A DNA stretch of 64,000 bases from Pseudanabaena sp. ABRG5-3 (GTDB lineage Bacteria; Cyanobacteriota; Cyanobacteriia; Pseudanabaenales; Pseudanabaenaceae), in contig NZ_AP017560.1 of assembly GCF_003967015.1 (NCBI RefSeq), positions 4,338,048 through 4,402,047 on the forward strand, read 5' to 3'. Numbering within the stretch: position 1 is the stretch's first letter; every line of letters begins with the position of its first letter. Under the pieces are notes generated by a model, which was not told the DNA's origin, made no database searches, and saw nothing but the letters and a program-made list of their open reading frames with translations. The translations under genes were made by a program, and so were the position numbers. Below, piece after piece: positions 46,528 through 56,414 of the stretch.

Positions 46528-46625
46528 CTAGATTGAAAAGCACTATAAAATAATGATTTGTTCGATATAGCCATGTGCGTTATGCTTCGGACAGCGCACA
46601 TGGCGGAAAATATTAAGGAATGTCT

Positions 46626-47216
46626 ATGCGATCGCCTGTTATGCCAAAGCAAGCCTTACCTACGAAAATCTTTCACTGGGTAAGTTTAGTGAGTTTGTTT
46701 CTGATGATGACTAGCGGTTTACAGATCTACAATGCCAATCCTGTCTTTGGTGGGAGAGCTGGTCTTCACATGCCACCTATTTTTGGATTAGGAGGGTGGC
46801 TTGCAGGGGGAAGGCATTGGCACTTTGCGATGATGTGGATCTTTGTGATGAATTTATTGTGGTATGGCGTTTATGTTTTGCTGACACGCCGTTGGCAACA
46901 TCGCTATGTCAGTGGCAAAGATGTCAAGGCGCTACTGGTTAGTCAAAATGTCAAACGCAAAAACTATGCTTGGCATCGGGTGGTTTATACCTTACTCATC
47001 CCCATTTTATTGCTATCGATCTTTACGGGTGTGGGGATGTATAAGCCTGCTCAGTTTTATTGGATTGTTGATAGCTTTGGCGGATGGGAGGCTTTGCGAA
47101 TTACGCACTTTATGGCAGTACCTAGCACATTGATTTTAGGATTCCTCCATTCACAGTTGGGGCGCAAGGTCGGTGGCGATCGCTTATTAGATTCCATGTT
47201 TTGGAGGAATAATTAA
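46626..47216 (+). CDS. Cytochrome b561-like membrane subunit
   Basis: About 196 residues. Four membrane helices with candidate heme b His ligands: KIFHWVSLVSLFLMM, RHWHFAMMWIFVMNL, YAWHRVVYTLLIPI and LRITHFMAVPSTLILGFLHSQ. AAGGA directly before the first ATG (46620) is too close for it but well placed for the ATG at 46626, so that start is chosen. The stop overlaps the next start by one base (TAATG). Likely the electron donor to, or membrane anchor of, the molybdopterin enzyme that follows. Confidence 0.82.
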   Translation: MRSPVMPKQALPTKIFHWVSLVSLFLMMTSGLQIYNANPVFGGRAGLHMPPIFGLGGWLAGGRHWHFAMMWIFVMNLLWYGVYVLLTRRWQHRYVSGKDVKALLVSQNVKRKNYAWHRVVYTLLIPILLLSIFTGVGMYKPAQFYWIVDSFGGWEALRITHFMAVPSTLILGFLHSQLGRKVGGDRLLDSMFWRNN

Positions 47217-47962
47217 TGACCCAAGAACCTGAACAAAAATCTCCAAATACCGAACTAGAGATTGATGATGGTACTGATACTATTCCTCGTCGCCGCTTTT
47301 TGAATTTAGCAGGTGCGGGTTTGCTCACTATTGGATTTGGTAGCCTCGCGGAAGGTGTTGTGGGTGGAATATCAGAGCCGCTCAACCAACAAGTTGAGTC
47401 ATTAATTTTTCAGCCACAGCAACCAATACCAGAGTTTCCCATTACGGCGATTGAACCCGATAAGTTAATTGTTAATAGTTTTCGGGGGACACCAACGATT
47501 AATCCTGATGCTTATCGGCTGATCATTGATGGTGAAGTCAATAATCCTATTAGCCTGAGTATGAGCGATTTGCAAAAATTGCCATTTGTCTCAATGGTGA
47601 TTCGCCATGTATGTGTCGAGGGATGGGCAGCGATCGTGCAGTGGGGTGGAGTAAGGTTAAGAGATCTCTTAGCGATCGCGAAGCCATTACCTGAAACTAA
47701 ATATGTCTATTTCTATTCGGCAGATGGCTACTACGAAAGTTGGGATCTTGACTCGGTGTTACATCCTCAAACCTTGATGGCATATCAAAAAAATGGACAG
47801 CACCTAGCACCAGAAAATGGTGCGCCGTTGCGTCTTGCTTCACCCGTCAAGCTTGGCTATAAGCTCAGTAAATGGGTAACGCGAATTCAGCTTACGAGCG
47901 AGCTAGGCGAAAAACGGGGCTATTGGGAAGATTTGGGCTATGAATGGTACGCAGGCTTGTAA
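47216..47962 (+). CDS. Sulfite-oxidase-like molybdopterin oxidoreductase
   Basis: 248 residues. N-terminal Tat signal PRRRFLNLAGAGLL (~24-37) sends the folded enzyme across the membrane. The core shows YRLIIDGEVNNPISLSMSDLQKLP, then VIRHVCVEGWAAIVQWGGVRLRDLL, in which the Cys ligates molybdenum, and GAPLRLASPVKLGYKLSKWVTRI. It is close in plan to YedY/MsrP-like enzymes, which reduce oxidised methionine or similar S- or N-oxides; the substrate here is unknown. Coupled to the cytochrome b gene. Confidence 0.88.
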   Translation: MTQEPEQKSPNTELEIDDGTDTIPRRRFLNLAGAGLLTIGFGSLAEGVVGGISEPLNQQVESLIFQPQQPIPEFPITAIEPDKLIVNSFRGTPTINPDAYRLIIDGEVNNPISLSMSDLQKLPFVSMVIRHVCVEGWAAIVQWGGVRLRDLLAIAKPLPETKYVYFYSADGYYESWDLDSVLHPQTLMAYQKNGQHLAPENGAPLRLASPVKLGYKLSKWVTRIQLTSELGEKRGYWEDLGYEWYAGL

Positions 47963-47973
47963 ACGCAAATACA

Positions 47974-48080
47974 TTACAGCGCTTTGCGCTCAAAACCAAA
48001 CCAAGAAAAACCTTAAAAACGTTGCTTCGCAACGTTTTTAAGGTTTTTCTTGTGGTTCGTTTGATCGGAAATTGCTGTAA
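47974..48080. mobile_element. MITE-like element with nested hairpin, family D
   Basis: Ends TTACAGC / GCTGTAA lead into an imperfect inverted repeat (TCAAAACCAAACC opposite GGTTCGTTTGA). The centre 48002-48052 is a perfect hairpin with 24-base arms (CAAGAAAAACCTTAAAAACG..., loop TTC between GTTGC and GCAAC). Starts 12 bases after the oxidoreductase stop. Confidence 0.72.
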
Positions 48081-48113
48081 ATAAAATGATGGGCAATGCC
48101 CATCATTTTATTT
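48079..48113 (+). terminator. Terminator-like hairpin
   Basis: Perfect 16-base arms AAATAAAATGATGGGC with loop AAT. It follows the preceding element at once and probably ends the cytochrome/molybdopterin transcript. Confidence 0.7.
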
Positions 48114-48183
48114 ATATTAACTTTTATTACGAGTTTCATGATATGTTCAGCCTATAGCGCTCTGCGTAAGTTAGGTAACATCC

Positions 48184-48378
48184 ATGCGTTTAATTTTCAC
48201 AACTAGTTTTAATAAATTTCAATCTATCAATGCGACTCAAGCTTGGTCGCTGTTCTTAACTGGCTGTAAAAAAGATGATTCCCTTGGCAAAAATCCGATG
48301 ATTGGTAAATATCTAACAGTTGCGATCTTAGGTGCAGTCATTGCCCAAATATTAGAAGCAATTTTAATGTCTTCCTAA
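48184..48378 (+). CDS. Hypothetical small protein with C-terminal membrane helix
   Basis: 64 residues: a polar N-terminal part (LIFTTSFNKFQSINATQAWSLFLTGCKKDDSLGK) and one hydrophobic stretch ~43-62 (YLTVAILGAVIAQILEAILM). No family recognised, no strong ribosome-binding site. It may be a real small membrane protein or chance. Confidence 0.35.
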   Translation: MRLIFTTSFNKFQSINATQAWSLFLTGCKKDDSLGKNPMIGKYLTVAILGAVIAQILEAILMSS

Positions 48379-48428
48379 AAATATCTTCCAAAAAGAGAAT
48401 AAACATCTGGCAAATCTAGATATTTATA

Positions 48429-48471
48429 CACACAAAGAGAGGCGGCGCTAAGCGCCGCCTCTCTTTGTGTG
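48429..48471. repeat. Hairpin with GGCGGCGC core
   Basis: Perfect 20-base arms (CACACAAAGAGAGGCGGCGC) with loop TAA, lying 9 bases beyond the glnB stop. Same core as at 35892 and 58089, different outer arms. Confidence 0.75.
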
Positions 48472-48480
48472 AGCATAGAC

Positions 48481-48846
<366 letters not shown>

Positions 48847-48875
48847 TTAATACACTTGAATCGATACCCAAATTT

Positions 48876-48889
48876 GTAGCCTAGCATAC
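48876..48889 (-). promoter_or_regulatory. NtcA-binding site of glnB
   Basis: GTATGCTAGGCTAC on the minus strand: the exact GTA-N8-TAC palindrome of NtcA. A TATTAA -10-like box lies 23 bases downstream of it, the spacing of NtcA-activated promoters, and the glnB ATG is 56 bases from the site. NtcA would raise glnB expression under nitrogen shortage. Confidence 0.8.
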
Positions 48890-48904
48890 TATTCGGGATT
48901 GTCG

Positions 48905-51706
48905 TCAGGATTGACGTTGCCACAGCCACCAACGAATTACCAATTTCTCCAATTCTATCCAAACAAACATTAAGGCGCTAAAACCAAAGCAAACTGCTAA
49001 TTCGGTGGGGGTGATTAAGTATGTACCAAAGAAAATACGAAACGGTTCCACATAAATTAGCACTAATTGCAAAACTGTGGTCATAATCACCGATCCCCAT
49101 ACAAAAGGATTGGTCATCGGGTTTAGCTCAATGGTGAGCTGGGTGTTGGAGCGAATGGCGATCGCATGTCCCATTTGGGCAATACAAAGGGTTGTAAATA
49201 CCATTGTTTCCCAGCGATTTGGTAAATAAACATCATTGAAATTGGCAGTGGTATAGCCATGCGCCCAGACCATGAGGGAAATTGTGATAATCGATAGGAC
49301 AATCCCAATTCTCACCATGTATGCCCCCATGCCTCTAGCAAAAATATTTTCACGGGGATCGACAGGTGGGCGTTTCATGACATTTGGTTCGGCTGGTTCA
49401 ACGGCAAGGGCAAGGGCAGGTAAACCATCGGTAACGAGATTCATCCACAAAATTTGCAGAGGAATTAAAGGAACTGAGAAATTCAACATTGGCGCGATCG
49501 CGATCGTGATTACTTCGCCAATGTTGCTGCCAAGAATATATTTGATGAAGCGGCGAATATTCGTATAAACGACACGACCTTCTTCGGTAGCAGCGACAAT
49601 GGTGGCGAAGTTATCATCCAATAGGATCATGTCGCTAGCTTCTTTCGATACATCTGTACCTGTAATACCCATCGCGATTCCGATATCGGCCTGTTTAAGA
49701 GCAGGAGCATCATTTACTCCGTCCCCTGTCATCGCCACAAAGTGATGTTGCCTTTGCAATGCTTGGACAATGCGTAATTTATGCTCAGGAGAGACACGGG
49801 CATAGACACTAACCTGATTAACATGATGCTCTAGGTCAGATTGGCTCATTATTTCTAGTTCTTTACCTGTAATCACTTGATCGCCTTTGTAAGCAATACC
49901 CAAATCTTCAGCGATCGCCTTAGCAGTGAGTTGATGATCACCCGTAATCATTACAGGACGAATGCCAGCTTCACGACAACGCTTCACAGCTTCGCGAACT
50001 TCTGGACGTGGGGCATCAAGCATTCCTACTAATCCCACCCAAACTAAATTACTTTCATCTTTTTCGGTAATGCCTCCTGCGGGTACTTCGGAGAAAGTGC
50101 GGTAGGCAAAACCAAGGACGCGCAAGCCACGACTAGCAAGCTCATTATTTTGAGCAAGTACATGTTGCCTTTGAAAATCAGCGATCGCATGAATCTGATC
50201 GCCAATTTGAATATGGGTGCAACATTCTAGGGTTAATTCAGGGGAGCCTTTGCAAAAAAGCACATTGCCACCCTGTTCCCCCTGCACCAATACACTCATG
50301 CGCTTCCTCTCAGAGGAGAAGGGAACTTCAAACACACGAGGCATCCGATGCTGCCATTCTGAAAAATCACATCCACCTTTACTGGCAAGTACTAACAATG
50401 CGCCTTCAGTCGGATCGCCAATGATAATCCATTCGCCATCTTTTTGTTGCAGAATTGAATCGTTACAGAAGACACAAGCCATTAACAACTGCTGAACTTC
50501 AGGAATATTGTTAACGGTTAGATGTGAATCCTCTGGAGGGCTTCCTAAGATCGTAAATTCACCAGTTGGCGCATATCCATCACCTGAGACTTGGAGGGAA
50601 TGCTGTCCTGTGCGGATACCCTGCACCACCATTTTATTTTGAGTGAGTGTTCCTGTTTTGTCAGAACAAATTGTCGTGACAGAACCCAGAGTTTCTACGG
50701 CGGGTAAACGACGAATCAGTGCATTTCTCCTCACCATGCGTTGTGTGCCTAAGGCGAGTGTGACTGTGACTACCGCAGGCAAACCTTCAGGAACTACGGC
50801 TACTGCCATACTAAGGGAGGTTTCGAGAAGATCGCCAAAAGCACTAAACCCCTTATTTAATACACCAATGAGGACGACGAGAGCGACCAATGCCAAGGAG
50901 CCACTGACTAGCACATTTCCCAACTGGCTCATCCGTTGTTGTAGGGGTGTATCTTCAGTTTCTACATCTTGCAGTAGGGTTGCTATTTTCCCTAACTCAG
51001 TTTGCATCCCCGTTTTTGTGACTAAGACCTTTGCCCGACCCTGTACAACTTCAGTTCCTTGATATACACAATTTAGGCGATCACCTAAACTCACATCAGC
51101 ATCTAAGACTAATTTTGCTTCTTTGCTAACCGCTTCTGCTTCCCCCGTCAAAGCTGATTCCCGCACTTGGAGGTTCTGCTCTTCTAAGATTCTTCCATCA
51201 GCCGCAATCTGTACCCCTGCGTCTAAAAGCATGATGTCTCCGGGGACAAGTTCTTTGCCATTGATTTCAAAGATTTCACCATGACGAATTACTCTTACTT
51301 TGGGTGAAGACATCCGTTTCAGTGCTGCCAAAGCTTTTTCCGCATTGGTTTCCTGCATATACCCGAGAATGCCATTAAGTAAAACAATCGAGAAAATGGC
51401 AACTGCATCCTTAGGAAATTGTGGTACGGGTTTATTTAGGGATAAGAATGCTGAGACTACAGCCACAGCCATCAACATGACCAGCATGATATTCGTGAAC
51501 TGATCAATGAAAATTTTGAGTGGTGATCGCCCAACTTTTTCGATTAGTTCATTGGCTCCATAGCGTTCAAATCTAGATGCAACTTCTTGACGAGTAATAC
51601 CCTGCTGGGGATCACTTTGGAGTAATTCTAGAGCTTCATTGGCAGTAAGAGTATGCCACTGAGTACTGGGAGGGTCAGTAGTAAGATCTTGGATCTCAAG
51701 CGCCAT
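48905..51706 (-). CDS. pacL: P-type Ca2+-transporting ATPase (PacL-like)
   Basis: 933 residues. P2A-type: N-terminal cation-ATPase domain (~15-85), actuator loop with [10 protein letters not shown], phosphorylation site [27 protein letters not shown] in the nucleotide domain, [22 protein letters not shown] hinge, and ten helices. [19 protein letters not shown] (M4) and NIGEVITI / [16 protein letters not shown] (M5-M6) carry Ca2+ ligands. Exports Ca2+ or a like ion. Confidence 0.92.
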   Translation of the reverse strand: MALEIQDLTTDPPSTQWHTLTANEALELLQSDPQQGITRQEVASRFERYGANELIEKVGRSPLKIFIDQFTNIMLVMLMAVAVVSAFLSLNKPVPQFPKDAVAIFSIVLLNGILGYMQETNAEKALAALKRMSSPKVRVIRHGEIFEINGKELVPGDIMLLDAGVQIAADGRILEEQNLQVRESALTGEAEAVSKEAKLVLDADVSLGDRLNCVYQGTEVVQGRAKVLVTKTGMQTELGKIATLLQDVETEDTPLQQRMSQLGNVLVSGSLALVALVVLIGVLNKGFSAFGDLLETSLSMAVAVVPEGLPAVVTVTLALGTQRMVRRNALIRRLPAVETLGSVTTICSDKTGTLTQNKMVVQGIRTGQHSLQVSGDGYAPTGEFTILGSPPEDSHLTVNNIPEVQQLLMACVFCNDSILQQKDGEWIIIGDPTEGALLVLASKGGCDFSEWQHRMPRVFEVPFSSERKRMSVLVQGEQGGNVLFCKGSPELTLECCTHIQIGDQIHAIADFQRQHVLAQNNELASRGLRVLGFAYRTFSEVPAGGITEKDESNLVWVGLVGMLDAPRPEVREAVKRCREAGIRPVMITGDHQLTAKAIAEDLGIAYKGDQVITGKELEIMSQSDLEHHVNQVSVYARVSPEHKLRIVQALQRQHHFVAMTGDGVNDAPALKQADIGIAMGITGTDVSKEASDMILLDDNFATIVAATEEGRVVYTNIRRFIKYILGSNIGEVITIAIAPMLNFSVPLIPLQILWMNLVTDGLPALALAVEPAEPNVMKRPPVDPRENIFARGMGAYMVRIGIVLSIITISLMVWAHGYTTANFNDVYLPNRWETMVFTTLCIAQMGHAIAIRSNTQLTIELNPMTNPFVWGSVIMTTVLQLVLIYVEPFRIFFGTYLITPTELAVCFGFSALMFVWIELEKLVIRWWLWQRQS

Positions 51707-51736
51707 TGATATTTACAGGTAAACAGTTATGACTAT

Positions 51737-51757
51737 AGTACTAAAAAATAGTACTAG
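51737..51757. promoter_or_regulatory. Paired TAGTACTA palindromes, possible operator
   Basis: The self-complementary octamer TAGTACTA occurs at 51737-51744 and 51750-51757, 13 bases apart start to start, in the 79-base space between the divergent P-type ATPase and the ATPase-mutL genes. The arrangement resembles a binding site for a dimeric repressor; no regulator is identified. Confidence 0.5.
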
Positions 51758-51785
51758 TTGTTTTCATGTACGATACAATTACACA

Positions 51786-52886
51786 ATGAGTAACAATCCA
51801 TTTTTGCCCCAGAGATTGGTAGGCAGACAAACAGAACTAGAGCAGATCAGTCAAATTTTGCTAGCAGATGGTGATTTGCTGATCGCGGGTGTCGCAGGCA
51901 GTGGTCGCAGAACTCTGGTTAAATGGGCGGCGAAAAATGTAGGTGCAAGGGTAATTACTTTAGACTGTTTGCGGGCAACCGATGGCGATCGCTTTTTGAA
52001 ATTACTAGCTGCAAGTTTGCTGAATGTCTTTGATCGTCCTGAAGAGTTGCTAATGTTGCAAAAGTTACTCAAGGATCAGCCTGTTACTTTTGAAATGACA
52101 GACCAATCTAAGCCTCGGATAGTTTGGAAACTGACCACAGCAGGTATTTGGAATTTATTTCAAAATTTATTGAGCATTCCCCAGCAGATGGCCGAATGGC
52201 TGGATTGTCGGGTAGCGATCGTGCTGCATAATTTCACCCATATTCGCTCATGGGATCGCAAAGGGGAATGGGAAGAATATTTGCGGCGGGAAATTCAACT
52301 CCAAAGTCGAGTGAGTTATATACTGATTGCCACAGTTCCTGAACCTTGGATGCACAAACTGAGTATTCATGTGGTGGAATTGCCTCCACTTAGCAATACT
52401 GAGCTTTGTGAATGGCTAGAAGCAACGATGCAGTCCAAGGGATTAAAATTTGCTGATTCCCAAACCCTACAGTTATTCACTGACTACATTCAAGGGAATC
52501 TGAGCGATGCGATCGCTTTGACTAGAAGAATTTGGCAAAACTATCTCACGCAAACGAATTTCCCGACCCATAGCGAATTTTTGATTCAGTCCCATCATGT
52601 CCATCAGAATATGCTGGAGCTAATTGAAGATCTTGCCCCCACCTTTGAATCTTTAATCATGCTCTTACCACCAACACAGGTCAGGGTATTAGAGAGCTTA
52701 GCGATCGATCCGACAGTCAGTCCCCATAGTCGCGAATATATCCAAAAGCATCAACTTTCTAAGGGGGGTAGCTTGCAAGGAGCGCTAGATAGTTTGGAGC
52801 AGAAGGGACTAGTTTATGGGGCAAAATATGGCTATCGGATTGCGCTCCCCACTTTACAGTTTTGGCTGAAGCAGCGCTTAGGATAA
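51786..52886 (+). CDS. STAND-like ATPase with degenerate P-loop
   Basis: About 366 residues from ATG 51786 (the longer frame from 51729 runs through the operator region). An archaeal-ATPase/AAA-like module starts with NPFLPQRLVGRQTELEQI; the P-loop reads GVAGSGRRT, with Arg in place of the Walker A Lys. VAIVLHNFTHI fits Walker B without clear acidic pair, and LIATVPEP fits sensor 1. The end (ARVLESLAIDP...LDSLEQKGLVYG) is a winged-helix. It stops 3 bases before mutL, so the two are cotranscribed. Role unknown. Confidence 0.7.
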   Translation: MSNNPFLPQRLVGRQTELEQISQILLADGDLLIAGVAGSGRRTLVKWAAKNVGARVITLDCLRATDGDRFLKLLAASLLNVFDRPEELLMLQKLLKDQPVTFEMTDQSKPRIVWKLTTAGIWNLFQNLLSIPQQMAEWLDCRVAIVLHNFTHIRSWDRKGEWEEYLRREIQLQSRVSYILIATVPEPWMHKLSIHVVELPPLSNTELCEWLEATMQSKGLKFADSQTLQLFTDYIQGNLSDAIALTRRIWQNYLTQTNFPTHSEFLIQSHHVHQNMLELIEDLAPTFESLIMLLPPTQVRVLESLAIDPTVSPHSREYIQKHQLSKGGSLQGALDSLEQKGLVYGAKYGYRIALPTLQFWLKQRLG

Positions 52887-52889
52887 GCA

Positions 52890-54548
52890 ATGCAAAATAT
52901 CCACACTCTGCCTATTGAAGTTGTGCATCTGATCGCCGCAGGTGAGGTAATTGATTCCTTGGCGGCGGTAGTGAGAGAACTTGCAGAAAATGCGATCGAT
53001 TCCCAAGCAACTAGGATTGTGATTTCGATTTGGATGGATACCTTATCGGTACAAGTAAGTGATAATGGCGTTGGTATGGCGATCACCGATTTATCTCAGG
53101 CTGCAACACCCCATACAACTAGCAAAATTAATAATGCCGAAGATTTACGTCAAATCCATAGTTTAGGATTTCGGGGAGAGGCGCTGTATAGTCTGGCGCA
53201 ACTTGCTGATTTGAGTATTTGTAGTCGTCCCATACTAGAGCCAGTGGGCTATCAGACTAATTACGATGAGCATGGCAATTTGCAATCTCCGCCTAAAGTA
53301 GTGGCGATCGCAACGGGGACAGTTGTAACCGTTCGCAATTTATTTGCTCGCTATCCCAATCGGTTGCAATCCTTGCCTAGTAATTCGCAACAGATTCGCA
53401 AGGTGCAGTTACAAATTCAGCAGATGGCGATCTCCAATCCCCAGATGAATTGGCAAGTAAATTTAGACAATCGCGAATGGTTCACGATTTGGGCGGGGGA
53501 AAATGCGAGTGAGATTTTGCCGCAAATTATTAATTCGATTCAGTCCTATGACTTAGCTTATAAAGAATTTACCCTCACCCCCAGCCCATCTTCTGCGGGA
53601 GAGGAAGGCAAGATCTCGATCACCCTCGGACTACCCGATCGCCTATCACGTCGTCGTCCCGATTGGGTAAAAGTTATTCTCAATGGTCGGGTGATAAATT
53701 TTCCAGAAATAGAGCAAACTATTCTTTCAAGTTTGGAGAGAACTTTGCCACGCAACCGTTTTCCTGTTTGTATTGTGGATCTTAATTTAGCCTGCGATCG
53801 CATTGATTGGAATCGTCATCCTGCTAAAGCTGAAGCCTACATTCAGAATTTAGGTGATATCCAAGCTCAAATTAAAGATGGGATTACGGAAGTACTAAAA
53901 GCACCTGAAAGCAATGCTCAGACTAGTTATGGTAGTGCTGCAAATGATCTATTACGAGCTGCGGAACGGAAAACCTCCTATTTGATCCCAACAAAGCGCG
54001 AGAACTTTAATCAGCCCAATTCTTCTCTCAAAGCGATCGCTCAAGTGCTTGACACCTATATTCTTGCCGAACATTCGGGCGGACTATGGCTAGTAGAGCA
54101 GCATGTTGCCCATGAACGAATAATCTTTGAAAGAATTGCAACGCAGTGGCAAATCGTCCCCATTGAGCAACCGATTCTATTACAAAAAATTAATGTCGAT
54201 GGCATTGAGAGACTGCAAGCCTTGGGTTTAGAAATTGAAGCCTTTGGTAATGAACTATGGGCAGTGCGATCGCTACCAGAAATTCTCATCGGTCACCAAG
54301 ACTGTGCGGTAATTTTGCAAGAAATGGCTCAACAGGATGATCCAACGATGGCGAGGGCGACGGCGGCTTGTCGCAGTGCGATTCGTAACGGTACAAAGCT
54401 AGATTTAACCACGATTCGCGACTTGCTCTGGCAATGGCAACAAACCCGCAATCCTCATACTTGCCCTCACGGTCGCCCGATCTGCTTAGCGATCGATGAG
54501 TCCGATCTAGCAAGGTTTTTCCGTCGTAATTGGATTGTCTCAAAATAG
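52890..54548 (+). CDS. mutL: DNA mismatch repair protein MutL
   Basis: 552 residues. GHKL ATPase: VVRELAENAIDSQATRI, DNGVGM, TPHTTSKI and LGFRGEALYSL. C-terminal dimer and nuclease domain: VEQHVAHERIIFERI, a variant of DQHA(x)2E(x)4E with Glu for the first Asp; ATAACRSAIRNG; and CPHGRPICLAI. So it probably nicks DNA as other non-Dam MutL proteins do. GTP/ATP-driven matchmaker between MutS and nuclease steps. Coupled to the ATPase gene upstream. Confidence 0.94.
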   Translation: MQNIHTLPIEVVHLIAAGEVIDSLAAVVRELAENAIDSQATRIVISIWMDTLSVQVSDNGVGMAITDLSQAATPHTTSKINNAEDLRQIHSLGFRGEALYSLAQLADLSICSRPILEPVGYQTNYDEHGNLQSPPKVVAIATGTVVTVRNLFARYPNRLQSLPSNSQQIRKVQLQIQQMAISNPQMNWQVNLDNREWFTIWAGENASEILPQIINSIQSYDLAYKEFTLTPSPSSAGEEGKISITLGLPDRLSRRRPDWVKVILNGRVINFPEIEQTILSSLERTLPRNRFPVCIVDLNLACDRIDWNRHPAKAEAYIQNLGDIQAQIKDGITEVLKAPESNAQTSYGSAANDLLRAAERKTSYLIPTKRENFNQPNSSLKAIAQVLDTYILAEHSGGLWLVEQHVAHERIIFERIATQWQIVPIEQPILLQKINVDGIERLQALGLEIEAFGNELWAVRSLPEILIGHQDCAVILQEMAQQDDPTMARATAACRSAIRNGTKLDLTTIRDLLWQWQQTRNPHTCPHGRPICLAIDESDLARFFRRNWIVSK

Positions 54549-54588
54549 TTAAGACTATTTTTCGTCATTTACGCCATGCTTTATACCA

Positions 54589-54658
54589 CACAGGCTGAGC
54601 CTGTGCATAAGTCCAAAATACAAGTAGCGGCGCTTTGCGCCGCTACTTGTATTTTGGA
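54589..54658. repeat. Two intergenic hairpins after mutL
   Basis: Hairpin 54589-54605 (CACAGGC-TGA-GCCTGTG) and hairpin 54612-54658 with 22-base perfect arms TCCAAAATACAAGTAGCGGC plus GC, loop TTT. The second has the CGGCGC-TTT-GCGCCG core. The 217-base gap holds nothing else evident. Confidence 0.75.
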
Positions 54659-54764
54659 TTGCTATAAGTATCCATAGCTTTTGATACTGCGGTAACTTGA
54701 AACACATAATTAGATCCAAACCTGAGTCTCAATTAGAGAAGCTCTAAACTATGCTGATCTCCTA

Positions 54765-56228
54765 ATGCCTGAGTCACTTAATTCAAATAGACTTCTATTT
54801 GATTTGCATCAAATTGCTCAGATTGCCCAAACATTTTCTGGATGTTTAGAGCCAGAAGTGATTGCCCATCATTTAACAGAGGGGTTAATCCAGAAGTTTG
54901 GCATAGCCTTAGCACGGGTTTGGTTACTAGAAGAAAACGAACAATTTCTAAAATTAGTGGCTTCATCGGGTATGTATAGCCATACGAATGGTGGGTTTAG
55001 TAGAGTGCCTCTAGGAGCCTATAAAGTTGGCAAAATTGCTCAAAATCGCATTTCCTTTTTAAGTAATAATCTTGCTGAGGAGTCTTGGGTTGGCAATCGA
55101 GAATGGGCGATCGCCAATCATATTCGTGGATTTGTCGGTTATCCTTTGATGATTAGAGGTAGAGTTTTAGGAGTTCTTGCTAACTTTAGTCGCGAACCTT
55201 TAGCACCTGAGTTTTTAGAGATTCTCCAAACGCTCTGTACGATGACCAGTCTTGCTTTAGATGCTGCCCTGCAATATCAGCAGGAAAAGCAAGTATGGTC
55301 ATCTTCGTCACTATTTCCAGCCTTTAGCCGATTGCCTCTATCGGAGCAATTAGCAACTATTTTGAGTTCAACTCGTCTTACCTTAGTCGGAGCTGAGCGA
55401 TCGCTTTCACTGCCAATTACTTATGTGTTTCTTCAAACTGCGGAGATTTTAAATCAATTTGGATGTGCTTACTGTTGTCTCAGCTATCAGAGAGATAATG
55501 TTAGTTTAGAAGCAATTGTGCCAACAAATGCTCTTGCTGTTCCATCTCAAGTTAAACCTCAAACTCAACATATTGATTCTATATTTGGTGAGTTATTCCC
55601 CATTGTTTCTTGTTTGGGAGGAATAATCAGTAAGCAATTTCTGGATACCCAACGCAGCGTTCAGCTATCCCTATCAATTCCCTATACTAGCGTTAAGAAC
55701 TCTCAAACTATCTGTATTAAATGTAAATTACCCATTTTACAAACGGCTTTTACCCATCTGGCATTTTTAGCAGGATTAACTGTAAGCAATAATTTAGAAG
55801 TTTTGGGAAACATAGAGAATCCTGATGCTCAAATCCCTCTTCTTACAGACGATATTAGTGCTGTTCATGGGGCTAAGTATGTAATTTGGATCCAGCAAGC
55901 CAATCATCCTACGCCATCAGGAGTGCAGGCAAAGATCGATCTGGCGATCACGCCCGAACAGTTATGTGAAGTTGTAAATGCAGTGATGCGAGGAGAATCT
56001 TGGGGACTTGAAGCTAATAAAGATTTGCTGCCGTTGCTTTCAGAACGCGAGTTAGAAATTATGCAGTTATTGGCAAAGGGTTTGCGCGATCGCGCGATCG
56101 CCAAACAACTAGTGATCAGCGAAAGCACGGTTAAATTTCATATCAACAATATTCTTGCGAAACTTAAGGCGAAAACTCGATTACAAGCACTGCATATAGC
56201 AATAGTAAATGACTGGATTCTATTGTGA
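54765..56228 (+). CDS. GAF-domain transcription regulator with LuxR-type HTH
   Basis: 487 residues. GAF domain ~20-170 (GLIQKFGIALARVWLLEENEQFLKLVASSG ... GFVGYPLMIRGRVLGVLANFSREPL). A second, unassigned sensory region spans ~190-340. C-terminal LuxR HTH ~425-480: SERELEIMQLLAKGLRDRAIAKQLVISESTVKFHINNILAKLKAKTRLQAL. Ligand unknown; GAF domains of this sort bind small molecules or sense redox. No two-component receiver domain is present. Confidence 0.85.
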   Translation: MPESLNSNRLLFDLHQIAQIAQTFSGCLEPEVIAHHLTEGLIQKFGIALARVWLLEENEQFLKLVASSGMYSHTNGGFSRVPLGAYKVGKIAQNRISFLSNNLAEESWVGNREWAIANHIRGFVGYPLMIRGRVLGVLANFSREPLAPEFLEILQTLCTMTSLALDAALQYQQEKQVWSSSSLFPAFSRLPLSEQLATILSSTRLTLVGAERSLSLPITYVFLQTAEILNQFGCAYCCLSYQRDNVSLEAIVPTNALAVPSQVKPQTQHIDSIFGELFPIVSCLGGIISKQFLDTQRSVQLSLSIPYTSVKNSQTICIKCKLPILQTAFTHLAFLAGLTVSNNLEVLGNIENPDAQIPLLTDDISAVHGAKYVIWIQQANHPTPSGVQAKIDLAITPEQLCEVVNAVMRGESWGLEANKDLLPLLSERELEIMQLLAKGLRDRAIAKQLVISESTVKFHINNILAKLKAKTRLQALHIAIVNDWILL

Positions 56229-56258
56229 AGGTGATGACAGCACTTGGTCAGGTTTTTG

Positions 56259-56296
56259 GGTTTTATATTTAATTGCGCTCAGCTAATTAAGCAAAG
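56259..56296. repeat. Half copy of MITE-like family A
   Basis: GGTTTTATATTTAATTGC then GCTCAGCTAATTAAGCAAAG matches the right half of copy 1 (16022-16054): the first 18 bases are identical. No left half or central hairpin is seen, so it is a remnant. Confidence 0.7.
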
Positions 56297-56414
56297 TCGG
56301 CATTGATATAGAATAGAAAAAATCAAGGTTGTTAAGAATTTTGCGAAGTACAATTGAGACGCATCAGTTTGTCACTTATCAAATTTATCGCCCAGCGATA
56401 TTTAAAATGCAACT

